Shown here one piece after another: positions 44,542-52,830 of a stretch of 64,000 bases of DNA (its first letter is position 1; every line of letters begins with the position of its first letter). A program made the translations under genes and the position numbers. This stretch comes from an uncultured Clostridia bacterium (GTDB lineage Bacteria > Bacillota > Clostridia > Christensenellales > Borkfalkiaceae): the NCBI GenBank assembly GCA_930990665.1, contig CAKNQN010000003.1, forward strand, positions 62,001 to 126,000, in the 5' to 3' direction. The notes under the pieces are model-generated. The model was not told the origin of the DNA and ran no database searches. It saw only the letters and a program-made list of their open reading frames with translations.

Positions 44542-45163
44542 GACAAAGACACCGAAAAGCGAGCGCGGCCGCAAAGAGCGGTTTGTGCTCGACAACGTGC
44601 GCTACGGCGCGGCCGCCCTCCTGTTTGCGGGGCTTTCGACGGCGCTGTGGTTTGTGCAACGCCCCATCGGCATCGGAGCGGTCGTCTTCACCGCCGTCTT
44701 CTCCGCCGTCGCGATCGGAAATTTCCTGAACGGACTGCTTCTTTTGCGCTCCTTTGTAAGACTCACCGAAGACCCCGCCGTACCCTTTGCCGTCGTCAAT
44801 GAATACGGGCATCTGGAACTTTGCGGCGGAACGCGGGAACAGGTGCAGAAATACGCAGAATTTTCCGTCCGAAGCTACGCGAAAATGTATCGGCCCGTCG
44901 ACACCAGGCCGGGAAAAGAGGAGATCGCCGCCGCCCGCGCCGAACAGAAAAAACTGCTCGCCGAGGAAAAAAATCTGGCGGCCGCCCTTTCGCCCTGCCG
45001 CCAGTTCGACCGCTTCACCCCTTCCGACCTCAAAGCCCTTCACGGCAAGGTCATCTTCGTGAGCGAACGGATGCTGCGAGCCACCGGCGAAAACGCCTGG
45101 CAGAATGCCGGCAAAGACAACGAGATCGTGGTCCTGCACGCCCCTCTCTTGGGACAGCAATGA
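44534..45163 (+). CDS. Two-helix membrane protein of unknown function, paralogue B
   Basis: 209 residues starting MNKTKTPKSERGRKERFV (44534), inside the end of paralogue A. Two hydrophobic segments (about 24-75: YGAAALLFAGLSTALWFV and IGAVVFTAVFSAVAIGNFL), then a soluble domain with a charged helix (EIAAARAEQKKLLAEEKNL) and DLKALHGKVIFVSERMLRATGENAW, matching the C-terminal motif of paralogue A. Probably a heteromeric membrane pair. Function unknown; leu-operon membership suggests a branched-chain amino acid or membrane-stress role, but that is only context. Confidence 0.65.
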   Translation: MNKTKTPKSERGRKERFVLDNVRYGAAALLFAGLSTALWFVQRPIGIGAVVFTAVFSAVAIGNFLNGLLLLRSFVRLTEDPAVPFAVVNEYGHLELCGGTREQVQKYAEFSVRSYAKMYRPVDTRPGKEEIAAARAEQKKLLAEEKNLAAALSPCRQFDRFTPSDLKALHGKVIFVSERMLRATGENAWQNAGKDNEIVVLHAPLLGQQ

Positions 45164-45202
45164 TGCGCCGACAGCAATGCCGTTCAGCAAAAAAATTAAC
45201 AC

Positions 45203-45316
45203 ATCATTTTATGCGGCCGCATTTCGGGTCGGCAATGTTCTGCCGGCGAAAAGGCCGTACGGCAGTAAAAACAATGAAATCATAATTTTGTGCGGCCGCG
45301 TTTCGGGCCGGCAAAT
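45203..45316. repeat. Imperfect direct repeat upstream of leuB
   Basis: ATCATTTTATGCGGCCGCATTTCGGGTCGGCAA (45203-45235) recurs as ATCATAATTTTGTGCGGCCGCGTTTCGGGCCGGCAA (45279-45313), about 77 nt apart, in the non-coding gap before leuB. Confidence 0.65.
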
Positions 45317-45329
45317 CGGGAGGTAATTT

Positions 45330-46412
45330 ATGAAAAAGCATATCGCGGTGCTCGCGGGCGACGGGATCGGCCCCGAGATCACGAACGGCGCCATTGCCGT
45401 ATTGAACAAGGTCGGCGAAAAATTCGGCCATGAATTTGAATTTGAGCAGCTGCTGATGGGCGTCTGCGCCATCGAAAAGACGGGCGAGCCTTTGCCCCAG
45501 TATACCATCGACCGCTGTCTCGCTTCCGACAGCGTGCTTCTGGGCGCGGTGGGCGGCGCCGTCGGCGATCCGCGCATCGAGAAACTGCCGGGGCATCTGC
45601 GCCCCGAAGCGGGACTTCTGAAGATCCGTTCGGCGCTCGGGCTGTATTCCAACCTGCGCCCCGCGAAGCTCTTCCCCGCGCTCGCGGGAGCCTGCCCCCT
45701 GCGCAAAGACATCGCCGAGAAGGGCATCGACCTCGTCGTCGTGCGCGAACTGATCGGCGGCATCTATTTCGGAAAGCGCGGCAGAGGCACCGAAGAGGGC
45801 GGCGAATACGCCTATGACACCGAAAAATACAACGTATCGGAAGTGACGCGCATCGCGAAGATCGCCTTCGAGCTCGCGCGCAAACGCCGCCATCGCGTGA
45901 CTTCCATCGACAAGGCGAACGTGCTGGAATCCTCCCGCCTGTGGAGAGAGGTCGTGCACACCGTCGCCAAAGATTACCCCGACGTCGAGCTCATCGACAT
46001 GCTCGTCGACAACACCGCCATGCAGCTGGTGAAAAACCCTTCCCAGTTCGACGTGGTGCTCACTTCCAACATCTTCGGCGACATCCTCTCCGACGAGGCC
46101 GCCCAGATCACCGGCTCGATCGGCATGCTCGCCTCTTCCTCCCTCGGTGCGACCAAGCGCGGCCTGTATGAACCCATCCACGGCTCCGCGCCCGACATCG
46201 CGGGCAAAGACCTCGCCAATCCCATCGCGACCATCCTCTCCGCGGCCATGATGCTGCGCGACTCCTTCGACCTCACCGAAGAGGCCAAAGCGGTGGAAGA
46301 GGCTGTCAATAAGGTGCTCGACGAAGGCTACCGCACCGCCGACATCATGAGCGAAGGCATGAAACAGGTCAAAGGCAGCGAGATGACCAAACTCATCGTC
46401 GAAAGGATCTGA
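45330..46412 (+). CDS. leuB: 3-isopropylmalate dehydrogenase
   Basis: 360 residues. [16 protein letters not shown] opening, [23 protein letters not shown] (family LTGGIYFG variant), [13 protein letters not shown], and the metal/substrate site [21 protein letters not shown]. It oxidatively decarboxylates 3-isopropylmalate with NAD and probably also 3-methylmalate from the citramalate route. SD GGGAGGT. Last gene of the leu operon, followed by a strong terminator. Confidence 0.95.
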   Translation: MKKHIAVLAGDGIGPEITNGAIAVLNKVGEKFGHEFEFEQLLMGVCAIEKTGEPLPQYTIDRCLASDSVLLGAVGGAVGDPRIEKLPGHLRPEAGLLKIRSALGLYSNLRPAKLFPALAGACPLRKDIAEKGIDLVVVRELIGGIYFGKRGRGTEEGGEYAYDTEKYNVSEVTRIAKIAFELARKRRHRVTSIDKANVLESSRLWREVVHTVAKDYPDVELIDMLVDNTAMQLVKNPSQFDVVLTSNIFGDILSDEAAQITGSIGMLASSSLGATKRGLYEPIHGSAPDIAGKDLANPIATILSAAMMLRDSFDLTEEAKAVEEAVNKVLDEGYRTADIMSEGMKQVKGSEMTKLIVERI

Positions 46413-46490
46413 AAAAGGTTTTTTCATTTTTCTGACTCGGACAAAACTCTGCAAGGTTCTGTACTGCGCAAACACAGATTGAAAATTTTT

Positions 46491-46537
46491 TCGCACGGTT
46501 TCTTTCGGATTTCCGAAAGAAACCGTGCGAATTTTTT
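46491..46537 (+). terminator. Terminator of the leu operon
   Basis: TCGCACGGTTTCTTTCGG-ATTT-CCGAAAGAAACCGTGCGA: 18-bp perfect stem, then ATTTTTTG. Confidence 0.93.
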
Positions 46538-46544
46538 GCTCCCC

Positions 46545-46585
46545 AATGAAGGCGGCGACCCCGTTTTGGGGTCGCCGCCTTCATT
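46545..46585 (-). terminator. Hairpin at the end of the small Cys-protein pair
   Basis: AATGAAGGCGGCGACCCC-GTTTT-GGGGTCGCCGCCTTCATT is an 18-bp perfect stem that includes the stop codon of the gene at 46581. The minus strand has no immediate T-run, so it may act as a 3' stabiliser or with the neighbouring hairpin. Confidence 0.6.
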
Positions 46586-46835
46586 GAACTTCCATTTTTT
46601 CCACTGTCTGTAAAAGAAATAAAACGTCTTCTTCCGCTTCGTCCAGCCGCCGCAGAGATTGACTCGCCTTCGCGTCCCGCTTTTTCCACTTCTCGCACGA
46701 AAAATCCGGATTTGTTACCGTTTCCCTTTCCGTGCAGTAAAAAAATTTTTCTTTCCACATCCTGCAATAACATTTTGTGTACACCCGTTTCCATGCGCCG
46801 CACGTTTTGCAGCTTTTATTCGTCTGCGCCTTCAT
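46581..46835 (-). CDS. Small Cys-motif protein, tandem paralogue 2
   Basis: 84 residues from MKAQTNKSCKTCGAWKRVY (46835), preceded by GAGGAT; the track start at 46889 lies in the coding region of the upstream paralogue. Pattern: SCKTCGAWKRVYTK, then FFYC, then FSCEKWKKR, i.e. CxxC followed by two further single Cys, and an acidic C-terminal helix (LRRLDEAEEDVLFLLQTVEK). It overlaps the upstream gene by 20 bp. It probably binds one zinc ion. Function unknown; similar small Cys proteins are common in Clostridia. Confidence 0.7.
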   Translation of the reverse strand: MKAQTNKSCKTCGAWKRVYTKCYCRMWKEKFFYCTERETVTNPDFSCEKWKKRDAKASQSLRRLDEAEEDVLFLLQTVEKMEVQ

Positions 46836-47082
46836 CCCGATTATCCTCTGCCACTTCGCGCAGCGCATGCAATTCAAGAAGTATTTCATTCAGATAATAC
46901 CGCAACAAGCGCACACTTCTCCTTCTGAGCGGTTTTTTCACAAATTCTTTGCACCCGTCCTGCACCGTTACCTGTTCCTGCCTTTTGCGGCACAACCCCG
47001 TTTTCGTTTTATTGAACTGTTTTGCGCCTTTCGTATAATATCTTTCAAAAAAACGACAGAACGAACAACTTTTATTTTCCAT
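46816..47082 (-). CDS. Small Cys-motif protein, tandem paralogue 1
   Basis: 88 residues with a perfect SD (AAAGGAGG, 6-nt spacing). Pattern: SCSFCRFFERYYTKG, then TGLCRKR, then DGCKEFVKKP, and a C-terminal helix (VRLLRYYLNEILLELHALRE). The cysteine order and the R.YTK, C..R and C...KK positions align with the protein encoded immediately downstream, so the pair is a tandem duplication. A putative promoter is TTGACG with TAGAAT (19-nt spacing) at about 47115-47145. The protein is basic except for its acidic tail. Confidence 0.75.
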   Translation of the reverse strand: MENKSCSFCRFFERYYTKGAKQFNKTKTGLCRKRQEQVTVQDGCKEFVKKPLRRRSVRLLRYYLNEILLELHALREVAEDNRDEGADE

Positions 47083-47209
47083 ACAGCCTCCTTTTCAAAT
47101 CATTTGCGAGGCTATTCTACCATATTCGAAAAAAACTTCGTCAAAATACACTAAATGACGTGTAAAAATTTTTTTGTTTGACAATGCGCAAACATTGCGG
47201 GGAAAACAC

Positions 47210-47244
47210 ACGCCGCCGCGCAAAATTGCGCGGCGGCGTTTCTT
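47210..47244. terminator. Terminator of the lipoprotein gene at 47245
   Basis: ACGCCGCCGCGCAA/TTGCGCGGCGGCGT with a 2-nt centre. GTGTTTTCC follows on the minus strand, TTCTTTC on the plus strand. Confidence 0.75.
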
Positions 47245-48675
47245 TCAGTTCAGCGGTTGGAGCACAAGTACCACCGCTTCGTATTCGATCGTCTGCTGTA
47301 ACGAGGCGGTCATTGCAGGCAGCCCGTTTACACTTGTTTCGGTGAGTTTGTAGATCAGCGTGCCCTTCGCTTCTTCCACATATACGTATAAATCCCCGCC
47401 TTCGCAAACCAGCGAGTTGCCCGTCATGATCAATCCCTGGTTTTCAAACGACTTGACTGAGACGTCGAAATAAGAACTGCTCACCGTTTTCTGCGACGGC
47501 AGATCGTAATACCAGATCTCTCCGTCACTCTTCTGTACCACCACCAGGCGCGGTGAAACGGGATATGCCTTGTACATATTAGGCAGATAGGCCTCTGCAG
47601 CGTATGTATTAGCCTCACCCTCCGTCAGCGTGCCGTACCAGATATAATCGGCGCCCCTTCCGTCCGCATTGATCACATACATCTCATTTCCGAGCAGCGA
47701 CACATACCCCTCTTCGGAGGAATATCGATCCGGAAACCGGATGACCGTCTCGCCCGGGAGCCATTGTTCCTCCAAAACCCCGTCGCTGCCATACCGTTTG
47801 ACCGTATAGCATTCCGGCTCATAATAAGCGGAATCCCTGATATCTCCGACATACAGCTCGTTGCGGAAAACATAGGCATACCCGTCATCTCCGATACGGA
47901 CACGGTCGGTAACGTAGACGATGTTCCCTTCTTTCTGTGCGATCGACTCATTCTGCACATAAAAATTGCCGAAATTGTCTTTGCATACGTCATCTACATC
48001 GATATTTTTATTCGGCATCAGGTCGGTGACCGTGAGCGCCCCGCCTTCCAAAGTCAGAGAATAATAATCCGGCCTTATCAGATCGCGATCGGTTTTGGAT
48101 ATGATGCCGTCTCCATGAACATAGAAAATCCCCAATTCGGCGAGAGAATACAGCTTACCTGTAGCGCGATCGATCAGAAAATTTTCTTCCCAAGAGTAAA
48201 AATTTCTGTTGTAATCCGGATCCTCAAAATAACTGGAATACAGCGTACTGTCGGAATACGCCACGAAAATGAAACTTTTCGTCGCATACAATTTGACCGG
48301 GTTCGGCTCGATCTGTTCCTGGGTCACCTCATAACTCCCGTCGCCGTATTCCTCCGTCGTCGTGTAGACGAAGGTGATCTTCTCAAACGAGCCGTCTTCG
48401 TCAAAGCGGACGATATACGTCTTTTCGATCGTCTCACTCACCGGCTCGGAAGACCCGCCCTCTTCCGCGACCAGACCTATGCTCTCCGCTCCGCCGAGAT
48501 CGACGCGCGCGTTGTCGAACATCTGCGCGCTGAGGGAAATATTTTCGCCCTCATAAGAAGGCAGCTCCGTTCCGCCCCCTCCGACTTGGCCGGGGCGAAA
48601 AGTGATCGTCCGCGTACAGGCTGCGGCCGAAAACAGCAGACACAAAATCAAAAAACTGCAGATAACTTTCTTCAT
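47245..48675 (-). CDS. Lipoprotein of unknown function, probable beta-propeller
   Basis: 476 residues from MKKVICSFLILCLLFS at 48675 (SD GGGAGGA); the track start at 48750 is upstream of the SD. Lipobox SAAC. The mature protein is almost all short beta-strand blocks of 40-50 residues (YIVRFDEDGSFEKITFVYTT, FLIDRATGKLYSLAELG, GNFYVQNESIAQ, VKRYGSDGVLEEQWLPG, MYVINADGRGADYIWYG), suggesting a 6-8 bladed propeller sensor or scaffold. No enzymatic motif is recognised. It is divergent from yggS. Confidence 0.75.
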   Translation of the reverse strand: MKKVICSFLILCLLFSAAACTRTITFRPGQVGGGGTELPSYEGENISLSAQMFDNARVDLGGAESIGLVAEEGGSSEPVSETIEKTYIVRFDEDGSFEKITFVYTTTEEYGDGSYEVTQEQIEPNPVKLYATKSFIFVAYSDSTLYSSYFEDPDYNRNFYSWEENFLIDRATGKLYSLAELGIFYVHGDGIISKTDRDLIRPDYYSLTLEGGALTVTDLMPNKNIDVDDVCKDNFGNFYVQNESIAQKEGNIVYVTDRVRIGDDGYAYVFRNELYVGDIRDSAYYEPECYTVKRYGSDGVLEEQWLPGETVIRFPDRYSSEEGYVSLLGNEMYVINADGRGADYIWYGTLTEGEANTYAAEAYLPNMYKAYPVSPRLVVVQKSDGEIWYYDLPSQKTVSSSYFDVSVKSFENQGLIMTGNSLVCEGGDLYVYVEEAKGTLIYKLTETSVNGLPAMTASLQQTIEYEAVVLVLQPLN

Positions 48676-48740
48676 GATTCCTCCCTGCCAATCTTTCCAT
48701 GCGCGGACGGGGCCTCTTTTCCCCGACCATGCGCAAAGAC

Positions 48741-48769
48741 AGTATACCATAAATCTGTCTGCCCGTAAA
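48741..48769 (-). promoter_or_regulatory. Promoter of the lipoprotein gene
   Basis: Minus strand TTTACG (48769-48764), 17 nt, TATACT (48746-48741). Confidence 0.6.
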
Positions 48770-48772
48770 CAG

Positions 48773-48792
48773 AAATGAAAATATTTTCATTT
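48773..48792. promoter_or_regulatory. Perfect 20-bp palindrome, putative operator
   Basis: AAATGAAAATATTTTCATTT is exactly self-complementary. It lies between the lipoprotein promoter (48741-48769) and the yggS promoter (48807-48835), about where a regulator of either gene would bind. Confidence 0.55.
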
Positions 48793-48806
48793 GAAAAACG
48801 CAGACA

Positions 48807-48835
48807 TTGACATTCTGCCGCAAACGTATTATAAT
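48807..48835 (+). promoter_or_regulatory. Promoter of yggS-sepF
   Basis: TTGACA (48807-48812), 17 nt, TATAAT (48830-48835): full consensus. Confidence 0.85.
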
Positions 48836-48870
48836 AATCGAAAACAAAGCATTGGCGGGAGGTCGGCCGC

Positions 48871-49545
48871 ATGATCACGGAAAACGTAAAGAAAGTGCTC
48901 GCGGAGATCGCGGGCGGGAACAATTTGGGCGAAAAAATAACGCTGGTGGCCGCCACCAAAACGCGCACGCCCGAGGAAATCAACGAGGCCATCGCCGCGG
49001 GCGTTTGTGACATCGGCGAAAACAAAGTGCAGGAATTTACCGCCAAATTCGACGCCGTGCACGGCGCAAACCGCCATTTTATAGGACATTTGCAGACAAA
49101 TAAGGTGAAGTACCTTATCGGCAAAACGCACCTCATCCACTCGCTCGACCGCATGGAACTTGCCGACGAGTTGCAAAAGCGCGCCGAAAAGGCGAACTGG
49201 ACGGCCGACTGTTTGATCGAAATAAACATCGGCAGCGAACTTTCGAAAAGCGGTTTTTCGGCAGAAAACGCCTTAAAAGCGTACGAACAGTTGAAGGCAT
49301 ACCCCAACATCCGCCTGCGCGGACTGATGGCGATGCTGCCCGTTTCCGACGATTCTGCATTTTTGCGTTCATTATGCTTGTGTATGCGCGAAATTTATGA
49401 TACAATAAAGAGGACGGACGGGAATTTTACCTGGCTTTCGATGGGAATGAGCGGCGACTGGAAGCTGTGCGTGGAATGCGGAAGCAACATGATACGGCTG
49501 GGCACTTCGCTGTTCGGGCCGCGAAACTATCCCGCCGCGACGTAA
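48871..49545 (+). CDS. yggS: YggS-family pyridoxal phosphate-binding protein
   Basis: 224 residues, a single-domain alanine-racemase-like barrel. The PLP lysine lies in LVAATKTRTPEEINEAI; other motifs are DIGENKVQEF, HFIGHLQTNKVK, LIEINIGSELSKSGF, LRGLMAML and LSMGMSGDW with the phosphate-binding SNMIRLGTSLFG. The family buffers free PLP and affects amino acid homeostasis. It sits directly before sepF, the conserved order of the Gram-positive ylm division cluster (ylmE-ylmF). SD GGGAGG. Confidence 0.94.
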   Translation: MITENVKKVLAEIAGGNNLGEKITLVAATKTRTPEEINEAIAAGVCDIGENKVQEFTAKFDAVHGANRHFIGHLQTNKVKYLIGKTHLIHSLDRMELADELQKRAEKANWTADCLIEINIGSELSKSGFSAENALKAYEQLKAYPNIRLRGLMAMLPVSDDSAFLRSLCLCMREIYDTIKRTDGNFTWLSMGMSGDWKLCVECGSNMIRLGTSLFGPRNYPAAT

Positions 49546-49556
49546 GAGGGAATCGT

Positions 49557-49889
49557 ATGGGGTTTTTTGACCACGCGCGCGAGAAAAGCGCGGCAAAAAA
49601 ACGGCATATCCCGGGCGAAGAGCTGCCCGCCCGCCGCAAATACGAAAAGCCGGAGGGCAGCCAGCCCATGCAGATCCGCCGCCCGCGCTCGTATGCGGAC
49701 GTGGAAGAGATCATCGACCGGCTCAAAGACAAACTGATCGTGATCGTGTATCTGAGCGACCTCAACACCGCTACCGCCGCCCGCGTGACCGATATCCTAA
49801 GCGGCGCTATCTACGCACTCGGCGGAGGCATGGCAAAACTGGAAAAGGATATGTTCATCTTTACCCCCGACGGCGTCGACGAAAAATAA
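49557..49889 (+). CDS. sepF: Cell division protein SepF
   Basis: 110 residues: a variable N-terminal linker with basic residues, then the SepF domain (YADVEEIIDRLKDKLIVIVYL, AARVTDILSGAIYALGGGMAKLEKDMFIFTPDGV). SepF polymerises into rings and tethers FtsZ to the membrane. The expected N-terminal amphipathic helix is short here (MGFFDHAREK). It starts 11 nt after the yggS stop, with SD AGAGGG, in one operon ended by a terminator at about 49947. Confidence 0.92.
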   Translation: MGFFDHAREKSAAKKRHIPGEELPARRKYEKPEGSQPMQIRRPRSYADVEEIIDRLKDKLIVIVYLSDLNTATAARVTDILSGAIYALGGGMAKLEKDMFIFTPDGVDEK

Positions 49890-49946
49890 ATTTGTACCAT
49901 TTTACAGCGTTCCTATGGGAACGGATGTCAAGATACCTCAAAGGAG

Positions 49947-49982
49947 GAAGGCAGACGCATTGCGCCTGCCTTCTTTCTTTTC
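49947..49982 (+). terminator. Terminator of yggS-sepF
   Basis: GAAGGCAG-A-CGCATTGCG-C-CTGCCTTC followed by TTTCTTTTCTT. Confidence 0.75.
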
Positions 49983-50020
49983 TTCCCTTTTTGCGCCTTG
50001 CCGACATCCGGCAAAAAGAA

Positions 50021-50063
50021 GGCAAAGCCCTTTGTTTTTCGGAAGAAAACAAAGGGCTGTGCC
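50021..50063 (-). terminator. Terminator of the antiporter gene
   Basis: GGCAAAGCCCTTTGTTTTTC...GAAAACAAAGGGCTGTGCC; the minus strand continues TTCTTTTTGCC. Confidence 0.75.
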
Positions 50064-50064
50064 G

Positions 50065-51783
50065 TTATTCTGCGGCGGGCTCTTCGGCGGAGAGGCGGAT
50101 GCAGACGAGAGTGTCGCCTTCCTGCAGGGCGGTGCCGCCGTACGGGATGACCGTGCCGCCTTTGCGCTTGATCATGGCGATGAGTGTGCCTTTGGGGAGT
50201 TCCAGATCGCGCACGCACTTGCCGATCCAGGCGTGGTTTTTGCCGAGGTATTCTTCGAACATGCCGAAATCTTCGCGGTTTTCGAACTCCGGCGCCGCCG
50301 TTACGAGCACGTCGCCCGCGTTTACGACGGTATCGCCGCCCGGCACCAGCGTATCTTCGCCGCGGATGATGAGCACGATCAGAAACCCGTGCGGCATGAC
50401 GCACTCTCTGAGCGGGCGCCCCGCCCACGGATGCTTTTTGCCGACCACGACTTTGACGAAACTGACGTCCGTTTCTTCCTGGTAGTCGTTGAAGGTGCGC
50501 AGAACGTCGTCCGTATCGCCGAGCATACGCATCTTTTTGGAGAGCAGGGGCAGCAGCGTACCCTGCACGGCCACGGAAATGATGACGATGCAGAACACGA
50601 TGCTGAACAGGTCGTACGGGAGATTGCTCTCCCCCAGCGTGCTGACGGCGTAGATGGCGAACACGATGGACGCCACGCCGCGCAGGCCCGCCCAACTGAT
50701 TATGCCGATCTGGTTGAGTTTGGCGCGGAACGGCACGAGCAGCGCGCTGACGACGGCGGGGCGGGCGAGCACCGTCATGAACAAGAAGATGAGCACGGCG
50801 GGCACGAGCACCTGCGGGCGGATGAGCCACTCGGGCGTGGACAAAAAGCCGAGCAGGAAAAAGATCATCATCTGCGCGACGCCCGTGAGCGCATCGAAAA
50901 AGCGGACGCAGTCGCGCTTTTGCGAAATGCGCGCGTTGCCGAGCAAAATGCCGCAGATGTACACGGAAAGGTAGCCGTTGCCCGCTAAAATATCGATGCC
51001 CGTAAAGGAGCCGAGCACCGAAGGGATAGAGTAGGCGAGCAGTGCCAGCGCCAGCACGAAGATGGTGCCGCCCTGCCCCATGTTAAAGGCAAAGCGGCGC
51101 AGGATGAAGATGCCTATCATGCCGAACGCCACGCCGAACAGCGCGCCGAACCCGACCTGCGAGGCGAGCATGCCGACGATTTCGCCCGCGCCCATCGCCT
51201 GCGCCCCGCTGACGCCGTACTTTGCGGCGAGCAGCGCCACGAACACCACGGTGAGCATGTACGACATCGGGTCGTTCGAGCCGGATTCCATTTCCAAAAG
51301 CGAAGAAGTGTGGTACTTTAAGTTCAGACGGCGCGAACGCAGGATGTTGAACACCGACGCCGCGTCGGTAGAGGCGATGACGGAACCGACGAGAAAACTT
51401 TCGATCCAGCCGATGCCTTCCGGAAAAAAGGGCAGCAACTGAAAAATAAAATACACGCCCACGCCGACGAGGCCCGCCGTGAGCGCCGTGCCCGCGAACG
51501 AGAGCAGCAGCGCGCGCCCCGCGACCGGCCGCGCCTCTTTGAAGTTGGTGCCGAACCCGCCCGAAAAGATGACGACGACCAGGCAGACGGAGCACACGAC
51601 GTTGCCGAGGTCGTAATCGGTAAAATTATCCTGCCCGGCGACGCGCAGGAGCACGCCGAACGCCATGCCGATGCCGATAAACAGCAGCAGCGAGGGCACT
51701 TTCACTTTATCCGTAACGCGGTTGACAAAAACGCACATGGCGATCACCGCGCCCACGAGCAGCATGATATATACGTAGTCCAT
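50065..51783 (-). CDS. K+/H+ (cation/proton) antiporter with RCK_C domains, NhaP2/CvrA type
   Basis: 572 residues. About twelve membrane helices in the first 395 residues; the ion-binding region includes FLVGSVIASTDAASVFNILRS and LLEMESGSNDPMSYMLTVVF, the CPA1 signature. A cytoplasmic tail holds two TrkA-C/RCK_C-like repeats (PLRECVMPHGFLIVLIIRG, VRDLELPKGTLIAMIKRKGG), which bind regulatory ligands. It exports K+ or Na+ in exchange for protons. It follows dagK on the same strand 108 nt away; SD AGGAGG. Confidence 0.92.
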   Translation of the reverse strand: MDYVYIMLLVGAVIAMCVFVNRVTDKVKVPSLLLFIGIGMAFGVLLRVAGQDNFTDYDLGNVVCSVCLVVVIFSGGFGTNFKEARPVAGRALLLSFAGTALTAGLVGVGVYFIFQLLPFFPEGIGWIESFLVGSVIASTDAASVFNILRSRRLNLKYHTSSLLEMESGSNDPMSYMLTVVFVALLAAKYGVSGAQAMGAGEIVGMLASQVGFGALFGVAFGMIGIFILRRFAFNMGQGGTIFVLALALLAYSIPSVLGSFTGIDILAGNGYLSVYICGILLGNARISQKRDCVRFFDALTGVAQMMIFFLLGFLSTPEWLIRPQVLVPAVLIFLFMTVLARPAVVSALLVPFRAKLNQIGIISWAGLRGVASIVFAIYAVSTLGESNLPYDLFSIVFCIVIISVAVQGTLLPLLSKKMRMLGDTDDVLRTFNDYQEETDVSFVKVVVGKKHPWAGRPLRECVMPHGFLIVLIIRGEDTLVPGGDTVVNAGDVLVTAAPEFENREDFGMFEEYLGKNHAWIGKCVRDLELPKGTLIAMIKRKGGTVIPYGGTALQEGDTLVCIRLSAEEPAAE

Positions 51784-51891
51784 CCGTCACCTCCTTTTTC
51801 CGCCGCGGCGCAAAGGCGCTTGCGGGTTTTGATTGCAGTATGTTTGATTAAATAAGTTATTGCCGTATTTTTATTATAAAAGCGGTATTTT

Positions 51892-52770
51892 TTATGCTTG
51901 ACCGCGGTACATGCGCAGGGTATCTTTGACGACCTCCACGGTAAAGGGCAGATCGTCGTACAGTTCGCCGTCTACCTGCACGGTGAGCGGTTTTTCGGGC
52001 ACGATCTCCGCGCGCTCGCAGCGCTCGAAATAGGTGAATTTTTCGCGCAGGATGCCGCCCTTCATCAGTTTGATAAAAGCGGCGGGCACTTTCAGTTTTT
52101 TTACGTCGTCCACCACGACCAGGTCTAAAAGCCCGTCGCCGAGTTTTGCCTCGGGGCACATGGGAATGCCGCCGCCGATGCGGCTGCCGTTGCCCACGCA
52201 GGCGATGAGCGCGTTGAAATCGCGCCCGCCCGCGGCCGTGCTCGCGTGCAGTTTGTAGTTTTTGAACTTGCACAGCGAAATGATCAGGCTGATGATGTAC
52301 TGGAACTTTCCGCGCAGTATCTTCGAGCGGCGGCAGCGCTGCAAAATTTCCACGTCGATGCCCGTGCCCGCCACGTTGATGCCGCGCACGCCCTTGGGCA
52401 GCTGCATGAATTCGGTGTACTGCGGCGTTCCGTCTAAAATGAGATCGACCGCCTTTTCCGGTTCGAGCGGGATGCCCGCGAACGAGGCGAAGTCGTTGCC
52501 CGTGCCCGCGGGGATGAGCCCGAGCGCGCACTTATCGAAATTGGTAAAGCCGCACAGCACTTCGTGCAGGGTGCCGTCGCCGCCGAGAACGACGATATCG
52601 CCCTCCCCCTCTTCGGTGAGAGAGCGGGCGAGATGCATGGCCTGGCCGGATTTTTCCGTTTCGTGCACGCAGTACGCGGCGCCGCGCTCCTCCAGCCGCG
52701 CGAACGCGCGGCGGTGGATCTTTTTCTTTTTGCCTCCGCCGGAAAGCGGATTGTAAATAATATTATACAT
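51892..52770 (-). CDS. dagK: Diacylglycerol/lipid kinase, YegS/DgkB family
   Basis: 292 residues from MYNIIYNPLSGGGKKKK (52770), SD GGGAGAA; the track ORF to 53004 is a frame extension. The ATP-binding and catalytic motifs are IVVLGGDGTLHEVLCGF and LGLIPAGTGNDFASFAGIPL, with VNVAGTGIDVEILQR-like and GGGIPMCPEAKLGDGLLDLVVV later. It phosphorylates diacylglycerol or a related lipid at the membrane, recycling it to phosphatidate. Divergent from cca with a shared -35 element. Confidence 0.92.
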   Translation of the reverse strand: MYNIIYNPLSGGGKKKKIHRRAFARLEERGAAYCVHETEKSGQAMHLARSLTEEGEGDIVVLGGDGTLHEVLCGFTNFDKCALGLIPAGTGNDFASFAGIPLEPEKAVDLILDGTPQYTEFMQLPKGVRGINVAGTGIDVEILQRCRRSKILRGKFQYIISLIISLCKFKNYKLHASTAAGGRDFNALIACVGNGSRIGGGIPMCPEAKLGDGLLDLVVVDDVKKLKVPAAFIKLMKGGILREKFTYFERCERAEIVPEKPLTVQVDGELYDDLPFTVEVVKDTLRMYRGQA

Positions 52771-52801
52771 ATTCGTTCTCCCGCGACAATTTCTCTTTTC
52801 T

Positions 52802-52830
52802 ATTATACAATAAATGCGCCCGATTTGCAA
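52802..52830 (-). promoter_or_regulatory. dagK promoter sharing its -35 with cca
   Basis: Minus strand TTGCAA (52830-52825), 17 nt, TATAAT (52807-52802). TTGCAA is self-complementary and is also the -35 of the plus-strand promoter. Confidence 0.8.
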
